Source: Myoxocephalus aenaeus (taxonomy: Eukaryota; Chordata; Actinopteri; Perciformes; Cottidae). Taken from it: 64,000 bases of DNA. Below are positions 36,001 to 49,244 of the stretch, in pieces. A program made the translations under genes and the position numbers. Positions within the stretch are counted from its first letter, which is position 1. Every line of letters starts with the position of its first letter. Under the pieces are notes generated by a model, which did no database searches, was not told where the DNA came from, and worked only from the letters and a program-made list of their open reading frames with translations. The stretch spans positions 5,304,501-5,368,500 of the forward strand of contig JBAMJR010000011.1 of assembly GCA_038501785.1 (NCBI GenBank). The letters are read 5' to 3'.

Positions 36001-37279
36001 TAAGATGATAAGATGACTCGGACAAATTGAGGTTAAAATCCAAACCTGCGTGACATCAATATGGCCGCACAGATACAAAGAAGGTTTGTATTGTGCAAAT
36101 GTAGGTCGGCAGTAGAAGGGGGGGCATGGTAAGGAATAACTAGTGTCTTACACGCTTGCCAAAGTCTGCTCCAATTTGCCTTGCGCAACACTGAAATCAG
36201 ACTGTCTGGTTTCCAGACCGGATGATAATGAACACAGCTCACCCTGATAATGCGGGCGGCCTCCAACATCACCCTCGCCCTCTCCATGCCGGACAGCTTG
36301 CGCCATTGTAGGTAGGCAGCGTGAGCGCTCTTTATGGCCTCGTCCACCTCCTCGGCCCCACAGGGAACCATCTGACACAGGACGCGGCCTGCAAAAACAA
36401 GATTAGCAGGTTTACAAGCTGGCTGAGCTCCAAGATAAAAGACATAAGGGGGAAAGAGCTGCATAGAAGTCTCATTAATTCCTACATGCATCCAAGTGGT
36501 GCAACCAATCATATGGCTTTAATAATGTTTTATAAGCTTCTTAGAGTGTGAACATGTCACAACATCTCCGTAGTGGTTAAACATGATGCATAATTCGGTC
36601 AACAATCTTTGGTCTCAGAGTGTATTTGTTCCTAGGTAACGTTAAATCAGTTTAACTGAGTGCAAGGTTAAGATTTATAACGTTTTACTTTTGACCAAAT
36701 TGTTTGCAATTGTGTGTGTGCAAACAAATTGGACCAGCAGTTTACTTGATGATGTCACCACCTCTGCTTTTGTTGCTAATGAGTTTACTCCCATTCTTCA
36801 CTAGAACGTATTTTTATAATCAAACCAAATATGAAAAGCCTGCTTTTTTCGTTTTCATTTTAAATAAAATGTGTGTGTGTGCGCGTGTGTGTGCACGCAG
36901 TCTGGACTCCGAAGTTCAAACTCCAAAGTACACAAGTCCGTAGATGGTATTGAGAAAGGGCCATAGGCTTCTACACAAGTTACTCCACCCCACCACAGAA
37001 GAAGAATAGAGAGGGTTTCCGTGCATGACCTCATAATGAACCTGTCAACCTTTAAACTGGGCGTTAACATGTACATCACAAATGCCATTATCAGGAGGCA
37101 ACGTATGGAGCATCACATAACGGACGGCAGACTTTACCGGTCGCAGGTTCGAACACGGGCTCCGCGTGTTTCTCCTGCCTGGACTTCACTCGCTTCCCAC
37201 CCCAGAAGTTCAGCGGGTCTGAGATCAGCACGGTGCCCGTCGCGGCTGCGGGCATGGCGTCGAGGATTGACTGGGCCAT
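33026..37279 (-). CDS. aldh9a1: 4-trimethylaminobutyraldehyde dehydrogenase, copy 2 (11 exons)
   Basis: A near-identical tandem copy with the same role as copy 1. Minus-strand exons: 37138-37279, 36243-36388, 35759-35888, 35497-35631, 35163-35359, 34457-34597, 34176-34364, 33913-34000, 33686-33827, 33276-33388, 33026-33120. The predicted protein is 505 residues with all three catalytic residues. Residue 197 is Cys (TGT) instead of Pro (CCT), a two-base change shared with copies 3 and 4. The exon 9 poly-C tract is the shortest, at 15. The gene appears intact; expression is unknown. Confidence 0.95.
33835..33849. repeat. Poly-G/poly-C tract (15), exon 9 acceptor of copy 2
   Basis: Same position as in copy 1 relative to the exon 9 boundary at 33827; the shortest allele in the array. 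Confidence 0.95.
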
Positions 37280-37457
37280 TGTCAGAGGGAGAGGACCTGC
37301 AAGGACACGGGGGAGATGCAGCCGAGTGGCCGTGTGACGACGCGGGCTGACACTTTAGGACTAGGCAACCAACTACACGGTAGCTAACGGTTTGCACTGC
37401 CTTGAGCTGAGCTAGCACAAAGTTAGGACCCTCCCTCGGCTTAAACTGGCGCAAGGA

Positions 37458-38907
37458 CAGTGGTGTATAAAGTACCCAAAAGCCGTACTTGAGTAAAAGT
37501 AAAGATACCTTACTGGAAAATTACTCCAGTAAAAGTAAAAGTCACCTATTAAAATACTACTTGAGTAAAAGTCTTAAAGTATCTGATATTTTCTGTACTT
37601 AAGTATCAAAAGTATTTTTCTGATATAAAATGTACTTAAGTATTGAAAGTAAAAGTACAAGTACATGCTTTTAATAAAAAAGCAAAGGGTCAGAATTTTG
37701 AGAATTATGAAGTTTATTCTTTTAAGTGCTGTGGTCACCATAACCAAGGACAAGGAGTTGTGTTGATACAATAACTGGGTTGGCTGGGATCTCGATTTAT
37801 ATTATCAGATCCATCCATATATATTATGTTCAACATAATATATTGTACCTAAGTATACTTTTGCATCTGCTATGAACTTATCATCATAATTCTCCAAAAA
37901 GCAATATGACACTATGAAGGACTTGTAACAGTGTGGTTATAAGTATGCTCATTCCGCCCGCTGTGGGTCTCTTGGTACCGGTCTGTGGGTCTCTTGGTAC
38001 CGGTCTGTGGGTCTCTTGGTACCGGTCTGTGGGTCTCTTGGTACCGGGCCACAGAAAGAATGAATGAAACATTTCAATTAAATAAAAAAAAATCAAGGCC
38101 GGAAAGATGTTTTATTGTGAAAAATGACCGCATACATCCGTCTGTGGTAACCTCAGACGGAATCTCTTGACACATGTCAAGATGTTACGTTACTCTAAAA
38201 ATGAAACGTAAGTCTGTTACAACTCTGTCGGTGATCTGGAAACCAAGGCAGAGTATCCTGAGATCGCCAAAAAAGCATGAAAACCTGCTTCCATTTCAAC
38301 ATCCTGTCTTTGTGCAGCGGATTATAAATTAAGCAGTAGACTGGACTAAAGGTTTAGTTAGCAGTAGAGTCAGTAGACTGGACTAAAGGTTTAGTTAGGA
38401 GTAGAGTCAGTAGACTGGACTAAAGGTTTAGTTAGCAGTAGAGTCAGTAGACTGGACTAAAGGTTTAGTTAGGAGTAGACTGGACATAACGAACACACGT
38501 TGGGTGTCGTTGTCTCCTGTCTTTCCGAGGTCGGACCCGGTCTGTGAAAATATTGTCTTCACGTAACCGGTCCGTGACGCATAAAGGTTTGGCAGCGCTG
38601 GACTAGAGGATGGAGAGGGAAAATGCAAAACATTGTGATTCGCAAAACCTGCTTGGTGGAATCTGTGTTCCACCACAGTCCCCGATGTTTTTTTTTCTTT
38701 TTCTAAAGATAGATTTGATTTTGTAGCGAGTAACGAAGGTTTCAGGAGAAATGTATCGGAGTAAAAGTATCATTTTTCTTTGCAAAATGTAGTGAAGTAA
38801 AAGTAAAAGTAAACAGAAATATAAATAGTAAAGTAGAGTACAGATATCCCCAAAAACTACTTAAGTACAGTAACGAAGTATTTCTACTTCGTTACTATAC
38901 ACCACTG
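37458..38907. mobile_element. hAT-A non-autonomous element, unit 2
   Basis: Same termini and CGCAAGGA duplication as in unit 1. Four units of the 22-bp VNTR and four of the 37-bp VNTR. Confidence 0.95.
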
Positions 38908-39068
38908 CGCAAGGAAATAGTGGCACGAGAGAGCGCGCACACACATGAAGTGTAATACAGACAGTTTGCGCATGCAGAAACATTGACGCAACCTCACCTG
39001 CTGGGCTTCACCAGATAGACTGGATCCTCCTGACGGAGATTTCAGATTTCAAGTTGATATATTGTCGC

Positions 39069-39934
39069 CAGTGTTGCCAACTCCTCCTCAGCAAGAGAAA
39101 TCGCTATTGGCTGTCCTAAAAGTCGCTAGAAGTCGCTAAATGACGTCATTGTCTGATTTGCATAATTGTAATAGAAGCCGTAGGAGACTGGAATATAGTG
39201 ATATAGCAATTGTTTTACTCATTAATGGCAGCTTGCTTTGGGTGGAACTGTTATAAGGCTGCTTTGCATTTTGAGTATGTTTTTTATTTGTCATGTGTTT
39301 ATTTCTATCACAAAGTTTGACAGAAAGCTGCTTCACAATACAGGCAGTATGGCCGTGTATCATCTCCAATAAATGCTTCAGCCAGCCTTTGAATTCAGGG
39401 TTTGATTCCCACTCAATTGTATGTGGTATTTTTGAGCATACAGTTAGACTGACACATGATGACTAGATGTTTAGCCGATGTCACAGAGAGGCGCACACAG
39501 TGGACGAGGTGACTTGAGGTGATTTATTTTAGTGTGACTGAAGAAACATTTACCTCCCGCTCTGTAAGCCAGGGCGGGATCAGGGGCGGCTCTGCGCATG
39601 TGCGATTTAAGTTTAGTCTGGACGCGGAGACGTGTGGGTCTCTCTCCTCTCTGCTGCGCGACTCGCTCGGCTCCCGTGAGGCCGCCTGTGAGAGCTTTGG
39701 GACGGCGGAGGGGGGCGGGGCTCACGGCAGCACCCGCTGCTCGTCGAGGACAGTAACTGCAGAACGATACGTGCGGTTCTTCACGTCAGTCTCCAAGACA
39801 CCAGAAAGTCTCCAATAACACCAAAACAAGTCTCTAGATTTGTCGCTAGTCGCTTTTGACAAAAAAAAAAAGTCTCCAAGAGGGTTTTGAAAGTCGCCAG
39901 ATATAGCGAGAAAGTCTCCAAGTTGGCAACACTG
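39069..39934. mobile_element. hAT-B non-autonomous element, unit 2
   Basis: Same termini and ATTGTCGC target duplication as in unit 1. Confidence 0.93.
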
Positions 39935-40015
39935 ATTGTCGCGCCCCCATATTCTGACAGGACACGCCCCCTTCATGGTGGGGAGTCTCATTTTTGTCGT
40001 TGGTTTCCTTCTTAA

Positions 40016-40299
40016 CCCTTGTATGGTGTTCGGGTCTGTGGGACCCGTTTTCATTTTTCATCAAAACAAAAATAATATGATTCATTATTTTTTCAAACTC
40101 AGACTTATTGGCCTTGGCTCATTTTCTGCGAAGAACATATATCAGACAAAATTCATCGACCGCACACCGTAACCCCCCCCCCTACACATTTATATTACAT
40201 ACAGGGTGTTCGGGTCCACTGGACCCGGGCTAATAACAGTGTGGAAATTGTAGGTCCTGTGTACCTTCAGTCTGTCCTCCTCATGTCTGGGCCTGCTGT

Positions 40300-40391
<92 letters not shown>

Positions 40392-41109
40392 CTGCTGTAA
40401 ATCTGTGTGTGTGTGTGCGCGCGCGCCGTTCCCACACAAGTTTGCAATATTGATGCAAAATTCAAACACCTGCACCTGCCTGCTCTCACATTCCCCCCTC
40501 TGTCTCACGGGAACCAATCCTTATTTTCTAACCCAACTGAAAGTTTGGGGTGCGACACTATACATATAGTGTTGCCAGTGTGGTTCCTTATCACAACTGA
40601 TCAAGATGGCCAAAAGATTCTCTGCTGAGAGGGCCTTGGAATTGATTTTTGAAGAGAGAGAAGATGGTGATGAGGTAGATGAAGAAGTGTCAGAATATGA
40701 AGATCATATTTCTGAAAATTCAGAGTCTGAATGAGATTGAGCATCAGCCAAAAAGAAGACGAGCCACAGGACCAGCCCATCAGCAGCCAGCCACAGCCCT
40801 ATGTTGTGCTATGTAAAATTACCTCATTACTAATGAAATTCAAATAAATAAAAGTCAATAGTTATGAACAACCTTGCTTCATTTGTAAATTTGTTGAATT
40901 TTGTCCACTCATCTTGATTATAATCGATTTTATCAACAAAAAACAAAAAAACGAGTAGCACTTTAATTCTTAAATGTGTTATAACAAAGTTAAAGGGCAA
41001 ATATTAACCATATTTGCTGTTTATATTGCTTCTAATTGGGATGAAGAAAACATCTGTTGAGTATTTTAACATAAAATTGTTTGATTGTGTTGAATAAAAA
41101 ACCCCAAAA
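40016..41109. mobile_element. piggyBac-type element, unit 2, right end cut by the array junction
   Basis: Same structure as in unit 1. TTAA at 40012-40015, short frame at 40606-40734. Confidence 0.9.
40606..40734 (+). pseudogene. N-terminal remnant of a PGBD/piggyBac transposase, unit 2
   Basis: Same 42-codon frame as in unit 1, without visible change. Confidence 0.6.
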
Positions 41110-41817
41110 TGATCTGATAAAGCTACAGCTTCTCTGAGTTCTCTTTCAGCTCCCACAGTTACGTTATTTGATCTCATCGTAGAAACTTGTCCTCGTCACC
41201 ACCACCAGGCAGACGAGCGTGATGACGATGACGCCACTTGATAACTTCTTTAAGACAGGAAAAGGCTTCAAACTCCCATATATATGATATTTACTCACGT
41301 ATATTATGTTGTAGAGCCAAATGTTAAACTCTCCAAAGCTTCTGAACTGGAAGTGCCATAATGATAACTCATTTCCGGGTTTTGAGACTCAACTGCAGCG
41401 CTCCATTGTACTGAAATGTTCACATCAGCAATTGGATATTTGTTAAAATGTGAATGATGATATACATTGTGAATACTAATGTGTTGGTCAGATGTCACTC
41501 AAGAAGTGGCACCAATTCATCTTTTATTCTGAAGCAACAAAACAGCCAGGCATAGACTTTGTATCTAAAACATTTTATTTTGATCAAAAAGGCGTTAGTT
41601 GTTCAATAGTGTCCCAGTTAAGCATGGAGTATACAAATTTGCACAGAGACGGATTAACCCTGATTCACAGTTCCCTAAACATGGAATTTCTCATTTGTGA
41701 GGCACACAGTTAGTTTGACGTCAAGGTTTGTGTTAATTTACTTGACATGACAGAAGGCAACAGTGAAGCGTTTAATCCACATTTATGGCACAGCCGTGTT
41801 AACTTGGTGAGGGGAGT

Positions 41818-42622
41818 TCAGAAGAGGCTGTCGACGTCGCCCATTTCCACAACCACTGTCTTCAGCTGGGAGTAGTACTCGATGGTCACCTGGCCGTTCT
41901 CTCTGCCAAAACCTGGTGCAGCACAGTAGATATCCGTTTTAGTGATTCACCCTCCTTTCATTCAGTAAAGATAATGCAGGTCACTCGCTGCAATTCAATG
42001 TTATACTATGAATGCATTTCTTTAATAATTCGGAACATTTTAATCTAATTTTTTTTAAACACCCCACCTGACATCTTGTATCCTCCAAATGGCACTTCCA
42101 CAGGACTGATGTTGTAGTTGTTGATGAAGCAGGTCCCTGCCTCCAGGTTCTCAGCCACGCGATGGGCTCGGGAAATGTCCCTGCATTCAGAGGAAAGGAA
42201 CAAGATTCAATTTGTAAGCATAAAAAGAAAAAGGTCTGTACGCAACTTGACCACACAGTTGAAATGCTGCGTTGTCTGCCCTCCAACCTCACAGACTACT
42301 GTTGCGCAACAAATTCCACTTTGTAATTGCAACACTCTTATTTGCTGCTCTGTGGAAACCCTGGACAGCAGCCAATGGGACGCAATATCAGCATTACCTC
42401 TGATAGCAAACTGTCAGCGTTGTTAATCAGTAGTTACGACAATCTTCAAAGTAACTGCACGCGTGTACTCTGCTGACCTGGTGAAGACGCCAGAGGCCAA
42501 ACCAAACGTGGTGTTGTTGGCTCTTCCGATCACTTCTTCCTCCGTGTCGAAAGGCAGCACCGACATGACCGGGCCAAAAATCTCCTCCTTTACACAGGTC
42601 ATGTCATCCCTGCAGTTGTCTG

Positions 42623-42657
<35 letters not shown>

Positions 42658-45600
42658 TGGTGTAACACACCAGGACAAGAAAAAAACATCACTATGCGAT
42701 GGTGTGTCGTCACTTACCAAGCACACAAGGAGCCATGAAGTAGCCCCCTTTCAATTTGGGGTCACTGGGGACAATAGGCTCTCCCCCACAAAGCACTTTG
42801 GCTCCCTTGAAAAGATAGACATATTAGTCAAAAAAGAAGTATGGGAACTGAGAAGAATATGATTAAACTTCACACAACTGCTCTGAGGTCTGTATGAAAG
42901 CACTGGCGGTGCCATTACAGCGGATTCACTCTCAGATAAACGCCTCTCAGCAGTTGCTCAATTGTTCCACAGGGATTAACCTCTTTCTTGGCCTGGCTGA
43001 CAAATCCCAGTACTTTCTCCAGGTGCGGCTTGCTGATCAGCGCGCCCATCCGGGTGCCGTCTAACATGGGGTCACCCACAGGGATGGCCTTGGTCCTTTT
43101 CACAACTTCCTCAAGGAACTGGGGCATGATCTCTCTTTGCACGTACACTCTGGTGCCGTTGCAGCAAACCTATATAAACACACACACACAGAAGTAAAGA
43201 ATGCATTAGATCAGATTGAGCAACGACACCGTACAACACAGAAATTACCCAACTGCCTCACCTCCCCCTGTGTCAGGAAGTTTGCCATAAGCGCTCCCTT
43301 CACCGCGTTCTCCAGCTCACAGTCTTTGAAGATCAGGAGGGGAGATTTCCCTCCGAGCTCCAGAGTCACCTGCTTTACCCCCTTTGCACACATTTCCATG
43401 ACCTGAGGGCAAGGAGAACACCCCGGGCATTAACAACAGGGACCATTGAAGCCTCGTGGAGCACTTAAAGAGTTATGCAAAAGCACAAATACTTTTACAT
43501 TGCTTCAATATTTCCCCAATACTGCTATTTGGCAATATTTCCCAGGATTCCAGTGTTTGACATTAATTTCACCGCAGTAAAAAAGAAGTTTATGTGATGA
43601 ATGTCTCATATCTACTTCAATTGTGATTAAAGTCGTATTATTGTTATGTTGTAATGCAGTGCAGACCTTTCAGAATCAAGCTAAACTCTTAAGATTCTCT
43701 CTCTGGCAACAATACATGCAGTCAGAATCAGAATCAGCTTTATTGGCCATGTGTGTTTACACACACACACATGGAATTTGACTCCGGTTTCACGTAGCTC
43801 TTTGTACATATATACATACATATTATATACAACAAACAAGATAAATATAAAAAAGACAATTAAAGACAACAGTAGTCAGAGTGTATGAGCAGTGTGATCA
43901 CACAACGATCACGTCTTTCCAAGTTGGGTTTAATCATGCAAAAAGCTCACTGGTTCGGTCTCTGCACCTTTTTGCCCGTGGGCACACTGCCGGTGAAAGA
44001 TACTTTGGCGACCGTCGGGTGATGGCAGAGCAAGGTGCCGGTGTCTGCCCCGCCTTGCACCACGTTGAAGAGCCCATCGGGCACCCCCGCCTCTTTGTAA
44101 ATCTCAGCCAGAATGACGGCCGTCACACAGGTCATCGGAGAGGGCTTGAATACCATGGCGTTACCTAAACACAATCGCATTTTAACACTGCAGGTCAAAG
44201 TTCTAGGGGACACGTTATCGTTGGAAAAAAACAGTCAGAAATAATGACTTCAAATCTTATTAAAAAAAGAAAAGTGGTAAGACACACGGTCAGACACTCA
44301 CCACATGCCAGAGCAGGAGCGGACTTCCATGATGCGATCTGGAAGGGGTAGTTCCATGCACCGATTCCCACGCACACGCCAAGGGGCTCCCTCCTGGTGT
44401 AAGCAAACGATCCGTCAGGAAGCTGGATGTGCTGGCCTTTGAGGAGCAAAAAACAACTTACATTTTATTTTATTTTTTTAAACTTCTTTTTTAACTTTTG
44501 GAAAAAAGAAGAAAGAAACAGCACACTTTGTTTTTATTTGACAAAAAGTGTTTGTGCACCCACCTGCAAGTGTACCAGCCAGGCCAGCATAGTACTCAAT
44601 GCACTGCCAGGCAACATCAATATCCACCAGCGCTTCAGTGATGGACTTGCCATTGTTGATCACTTCCAGCTTTGCGATTTTCTCCCTTCTTTCCTATTTG
44701 CATTGGAATAACAGAAAGAAGAAGAAGAAAAAGCTGTAAATGCAAACTTTGACCAAACTGTTTGAACGTATACGGGGTCATTTGGTGTTATTACATATAT
44801 GGCTTTAAGATGATAAGATGACTCGGACAAATTGAGGTTAAAATCCAAACCTGCGTGACATCAATATGGCCGCACAGATACAAAGAAGGTTTGTATTGTG
44901 CAAATGTAGGTCGGCAGTAGAAGGGGGGGCATGGTAAGGAATAACTAGTGTCTTACACGCTTGCCAAAGTCTGCTCCAATTTGCCTTGCGCAACACTGAA
45001 ATCAGACTGTCTGGTTTCCAGACCGGATGATAATGAACACAGCTCACCCTGATAATGCGGGCGGCCTCCAACATCACCCTCGCCCTCTCCATGCCGGACA
45101 GCTTGCGCCATTGTAGGTAGGCAGCGTGAGCGCTCTTTATGGCCTCGTCCACCTCCTCGGCCCCACAGGGAACCATCTGACACAGGACGCGGCCTGCAAA
45201 AACAAGATTAGCAGGTTTACAAGCTGGCTGAGCTCCAAGATAAAAGACATAAGGGGGAAAGAGCTGCATAGAAGTCTCATTAATTCCTACATGCATCCAA
45301 GTGGTGCAACCAATCATATGGCTTTAATAATGTTTTATAAGCTTCTTAGAGTGTGAACATGTCACAACATCTCCGTAGTGGTTAAACATGATGCATAATT
45401 CGGTCAACAATCTTTGGTCTCAGAGTGTATTTGTTCCTAGGTAACGTTAAATCAGTTTAACTGAGTGCAAGGTTAAGATTTATAACGTTTTACTTTTGAC
45501 CAAATTGTTTGCAATTGTGTGTGTGCAAACAAATTGGACCAGCAGTTTACTTGATGATGTCACCACCTCTGCTTTTGTTGCTAATGAGTTTACTCCCATT

Positions 45601-46084
45601 CTTCACTAGAACGTATTTTTATAATCAAACCAAATATGAAAAGCCTGCTTTTTTCGTTTTCATTTTAAATAAAATGTGTGTGTGTGCGCGTGTGTGTGCA
45701 CGCAGTCTGGACTCCGAAGTTCAAACTCCAAAGTACACAAGTCCGTAGATGGTATTGAGAAAGGGCCATAGGCTTCTACACAAGTTACTCCACCCCACCA
45801 CAGAAGAAGAATAGAGAGGGTTTCCGTGCATGACCTCATAATGAACCTGTCAACCTTTAAACTGGGCGTTAACATGTACATCACAAATGCCATTATCAGG
45901 AGGCAACGTATGGAGCATCACATAACGGACGGCAGACTTTACCGGTCGCAGGTTCGAACACGGGCTCCGCGTGTTTCTCCTGCCTGGACTTCACTCGCTT
46001 CCCACCCCAGAAGTTCAGCGGGTCTGAGATCAGCACGGTGCCCGTCGCGGCTGCGGGCATGGCGTCGAGGATTGACTGGGCCAT
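41818..46084 (-). CDS. aldh9a1: 4-trimethylaminobutyraldehyde dehydrogenase, copy 3 (11 exons)
   Basis: A near-identical tandem copy. Minus-strand exons: 45943-46084, 45048-45193, 44564-44693, 44302-44436, 43968-44164, 43262-43402, 42981-43169, 42718-42805, 42478-42619, 42068-42180, 41818-41912, giving 505 residues. It carries Cys197 and, uniquely, Cys255 in place of Ser (MEMCAKG), ten residues before the catalytic Glu265. The poly-C tract before exon 9 is 28 bases. No stop or frameshift was found. Confidence 0.95.
42627..42654. repeat. Poly-G/poly-C tract (28), exon 9 acceptor of copy 3
   Basis: Same position relative to the exon 9 boundary at 42619. Confidence 0.95.
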
Positions 46085-46262
46085 TGTCAGAGGGAGAGGA
46101 CCTGCAAGGACACGGGGGAGATGCAGCCGAGTGGCCGTGTGACGACGCGGGCTGACACTTTAGGACTAGGCAACCAACTACACGGTAGCTAACGGTTTGC
46201 ACTGCCTTGAGCTGAGCTAGCACAAAGTTAGGACCCTCCCTCGGCTTAAACTGGCGCAAGGA

Positions 46263-47683
46263 CAGTGGTGTATAAAGTACCCAAAAGCCGTACTTGAGTA
46301 AAAGTAAAGATACCTTACTGGAAAATTACTCCAGTAAAAGTAAAAGTCACCTATTAAAATACTACTTGAGTAAAAGTCTTAAAGTATCTGATATTTTCTG
46401 TACTTAAGTATCAAAAGTATTTTTCTGATATAAAATGTACTTAAGTATTGAAAGTAAAAGTACAAGTACATGCTTTTAATAAAAAAGCAAAGGGTCAGAA
46501 TTTTGAGAATTATGAAGTTTATTCTTTTAAGTGCTGTGGTCACCGTGACCAAGGACAAGGAGTTGTGTTGATACAATAACTGGGTTGGCTGGGATCTCGA
46601 TTTATATTATCAGATCCATCCATATATATTATGTTCAACATAATATATTGTACCTAAGTATACTTTTGCATCTGCTATGAACTTATCATCATAATTCTCC
46701 AAAAAGCAATATGACACTATGAAGGACTTGTAACAGTGCAGTATGCTCATTCCGCCCGCTGTGGGTCTCTTGGTACCGGTCTGTGGGTCTCTTGGTACCG
46801 GTCTGTGGGTCTCTTGGTACCGGGCCACAGAAAGAATGAATGAAACATTTCAATTAAATAAAAAAAAATCAAGGCCGGAAAGATGTTTTATTGTGAAAAA
46901 TGACCGCATACATCCGTCTGTGGTAACCTCAGACGGAATCTCTTGACACATGTCAAGATGTTACGTTACTCTAAAAATGAAACGTAAGTCTGTTACAACT
47001 CTGTCGGTGATCTGGAAACCAAGGCAGAGTATCCTGAGATCGCCAAAAAAGCATGAAAACCTGCTTCCATTTCAACATCCTGTCTTTGTGCAGCGGATTA
47101 TAAATTAAGCAGTAGACTGGACTAAAGGTTTAGTTAGCAGTAGAGTCAGTAGACTGGACTAAAGGTTTAGTTAGGAGTAGAGTCAGTAGACTGGACTAAA
47201 GGTTTAGTTAGCAGTAGAGTCAGTAGACTGAACTAAAGGTTTAGTTAGGAGTAGACTGGACATAACGAACACACGTTGGGTGTCGTTGTCTCCCGTCTTT
47301 CCGAGGTCGGACCCGGTCTGTGAAAATATTGTCTTCACGTAACCGGTCCGTGACGCATAAAGGTTTGGCAGCGCTGGACTAGAGGATGTAGAGGGAAAAT
47401 GCAAAACATTGTGATTCGCAAAACCTGCTTGGTGGAGTCTGTGTTCCACCACAGTCCCCGATGTTTTTTTTTCTTTTTCTAAAGATAGATTTGATTTTGT
47501 AGCGAGTAACGAAGGTTTCAGGAGAAATGTATCGGAGTAAAAGTATCATTTTTCTTTGCAAAATGTAGTGAAGTAAAAGTAAAAGTAAACAGAAATATAA
47601 ATAGTAAAGTAGAGTACAGATATCCCCAAAAACTACTTAAGTACAGTAACGAAGTATTTCTACTTCGTTACTATACACCACTG
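46263..47683. mobile_element. hAT-A non-autonomous element, unit 3
   Basis: Same termini and CGCAAGGA duplication. Three units of the 22-bp VNTR, with nearby bases also missing at the left VNTR edge, and four of the 37-bp VNTR. Confidence 0.95.
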
Positions 47684-47844
47684 CGCAAGGAAATAGTGGC
47701 ACGAGAGAGCGCGCACACACATGAAGTGTAATACAGACAGTTTGCGCATGCAGAAACATTGACGCAACCTCACCTGCTGGGCTTCACCAGATAGACTGGA
47801 TCCTCCTGACGGAGATTTCAGATTTCAAGTTGATATATTGTCGC

Positions 47845-48710
47845 CAGTGTTGCCAACTCCTCCTCAGCAAGAGAAATCGCTATTGGCTGTCCTAAAAGTC
47901 GCTAGAAGTCGCTAAATGACGTCATTGCCTGATTTGCATAATTGTAATAGAAGCCGTAGGAGACTGGAATATAGTGATATAGCAATTGTTTTACTCATTA
48001 ATGGCAGCTTGCTTTGGGTGGAACTGTTATAAGGCTGCTTTGCATTTTGAGTATGTTTTTTATTTGTCATGTGTTTATTTCTATCACAAAGTTTGACAGA
48101 AAGCTGCTTCACAATACAGGCAGTATGGCCGTGTATCATCTCCAATAAATGCTTCAGCCAGCCTTTGAATTCAGGGTTTGATTCCCACTCAATTGTATGT
48201 TGTATTTTTGAGCGTACAGTTAGACTGACACATGATGACTAGATGTTTAGCCGATGTCACAGAGAGGCGCACACAGTGGACGAGGTGACTTGAGGTGATT
48301 TATTTTAGTGTGACTGAAGAAACATTTACCTCCCGCTCTGTAAGCCAGGGCGGGATCAGGGGCGGCTTTGCGCATGTGCGATTTAAGTTTAGTCTGGACG
48401 CGGAGACGTGTGGGTCTCTCTCCTCTCTGCTGCGCGACTCGCTCGGCTCCCGTGAGGCCGCCTGTGAGAGCTTTGGGACGGCGGAGGGGGGCGGGGCTCA
48501 CGGCAGCACCCGCTGCTCGTCGAGGACAGTAACTGCAGAACGATACGTGCGGTTCTTCACGTCAGTCTCCAAGACACCAGAAAGTCTCCAATAACACCAA
48601 AACAAGTCTCTAGATTTGTCGCTAGTCGCTTTTGACAAAAAAAAAAAGTCTCCAAGAGGGTTTTGAAAGTCGCCAGATATAGCGAGAAAGTCTCCAAGTT
48701 GGCAACACTG
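47845..48710. mobile_element. hAT-B non-autonomous element, unit 3 (complete copy)
   Basis: Same termini and ATTGTCGC duplication. A second, left-truncated copy lies in the nested repeat beginning 49245. Confidence 0.93.
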
Positions 48711-49074
48711 ATTGTCGCGCCCCCATATTCTGACAGGACACGCCCCCTTCATGGTGGGGAGTCTCATTTTTGTCGTTGGTTTCCTTCTTAACCCTTGTAT
48801 GGTGTTCGGGTCTGTGGGACCCGTTTTCATTTTTCATCAAAACAAAAATAATATGATTCATTATTTTTTCAAACTCAGACTTATTGGCCTTGGCTCATTT
48901 TCTGCGAAGAACATATATCAGACAAAATTCATCGACCGCACACCGTAACCCCCCCCCTACACATTTATATTACATACAGGGTGTTCGGGTCCACTGGACC
49001 CGGGCTAATAACAGTGTGGAAATTGTAGGTCCTGTGTACCTTCAGTCTGTCCTCCTCATGTCTGGGCCTGCTGT

Positions 49075-49162
<88 letters not shown>

Positions 49163-49244
49163 CTGCTGTAAATCTGTGTGTGTGTGTGCGTGTGTGTGCG
49201 CGCGCGCCGTTCCCACACAAGTTTGCAATATTGATGCAATTGAT
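47982..49244. repeat. Nested 1.26-kb tandem repeat in unit 3 (one full period plus a second at 49245)
   Basis: Same sub-repeat and the same junction ATTGATGCAATTGATGCAAT as in unit 1, with two copies instead of three. Units 2 and 4 have a single copy. Confidence 0.95.
48792..49240. mobile_element. piggyBac-type element, left part only (unit 3, first nested copy)
   Basis: TTAA at 48788-48791. Ends at the nested-repeat junction. Confidence 0.85.

Larger units (their letters stand above)
32318..41109. repeat. Segmental tandem unit 2 (aldh9a1 copy 2), 8.79 kb
   Basis: Same order as unit 1 but without the L2 insertion and with one hAT-B/piggyBac sub-repeat. Long stretches match the other units base for base. 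Confidence 0.95.
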
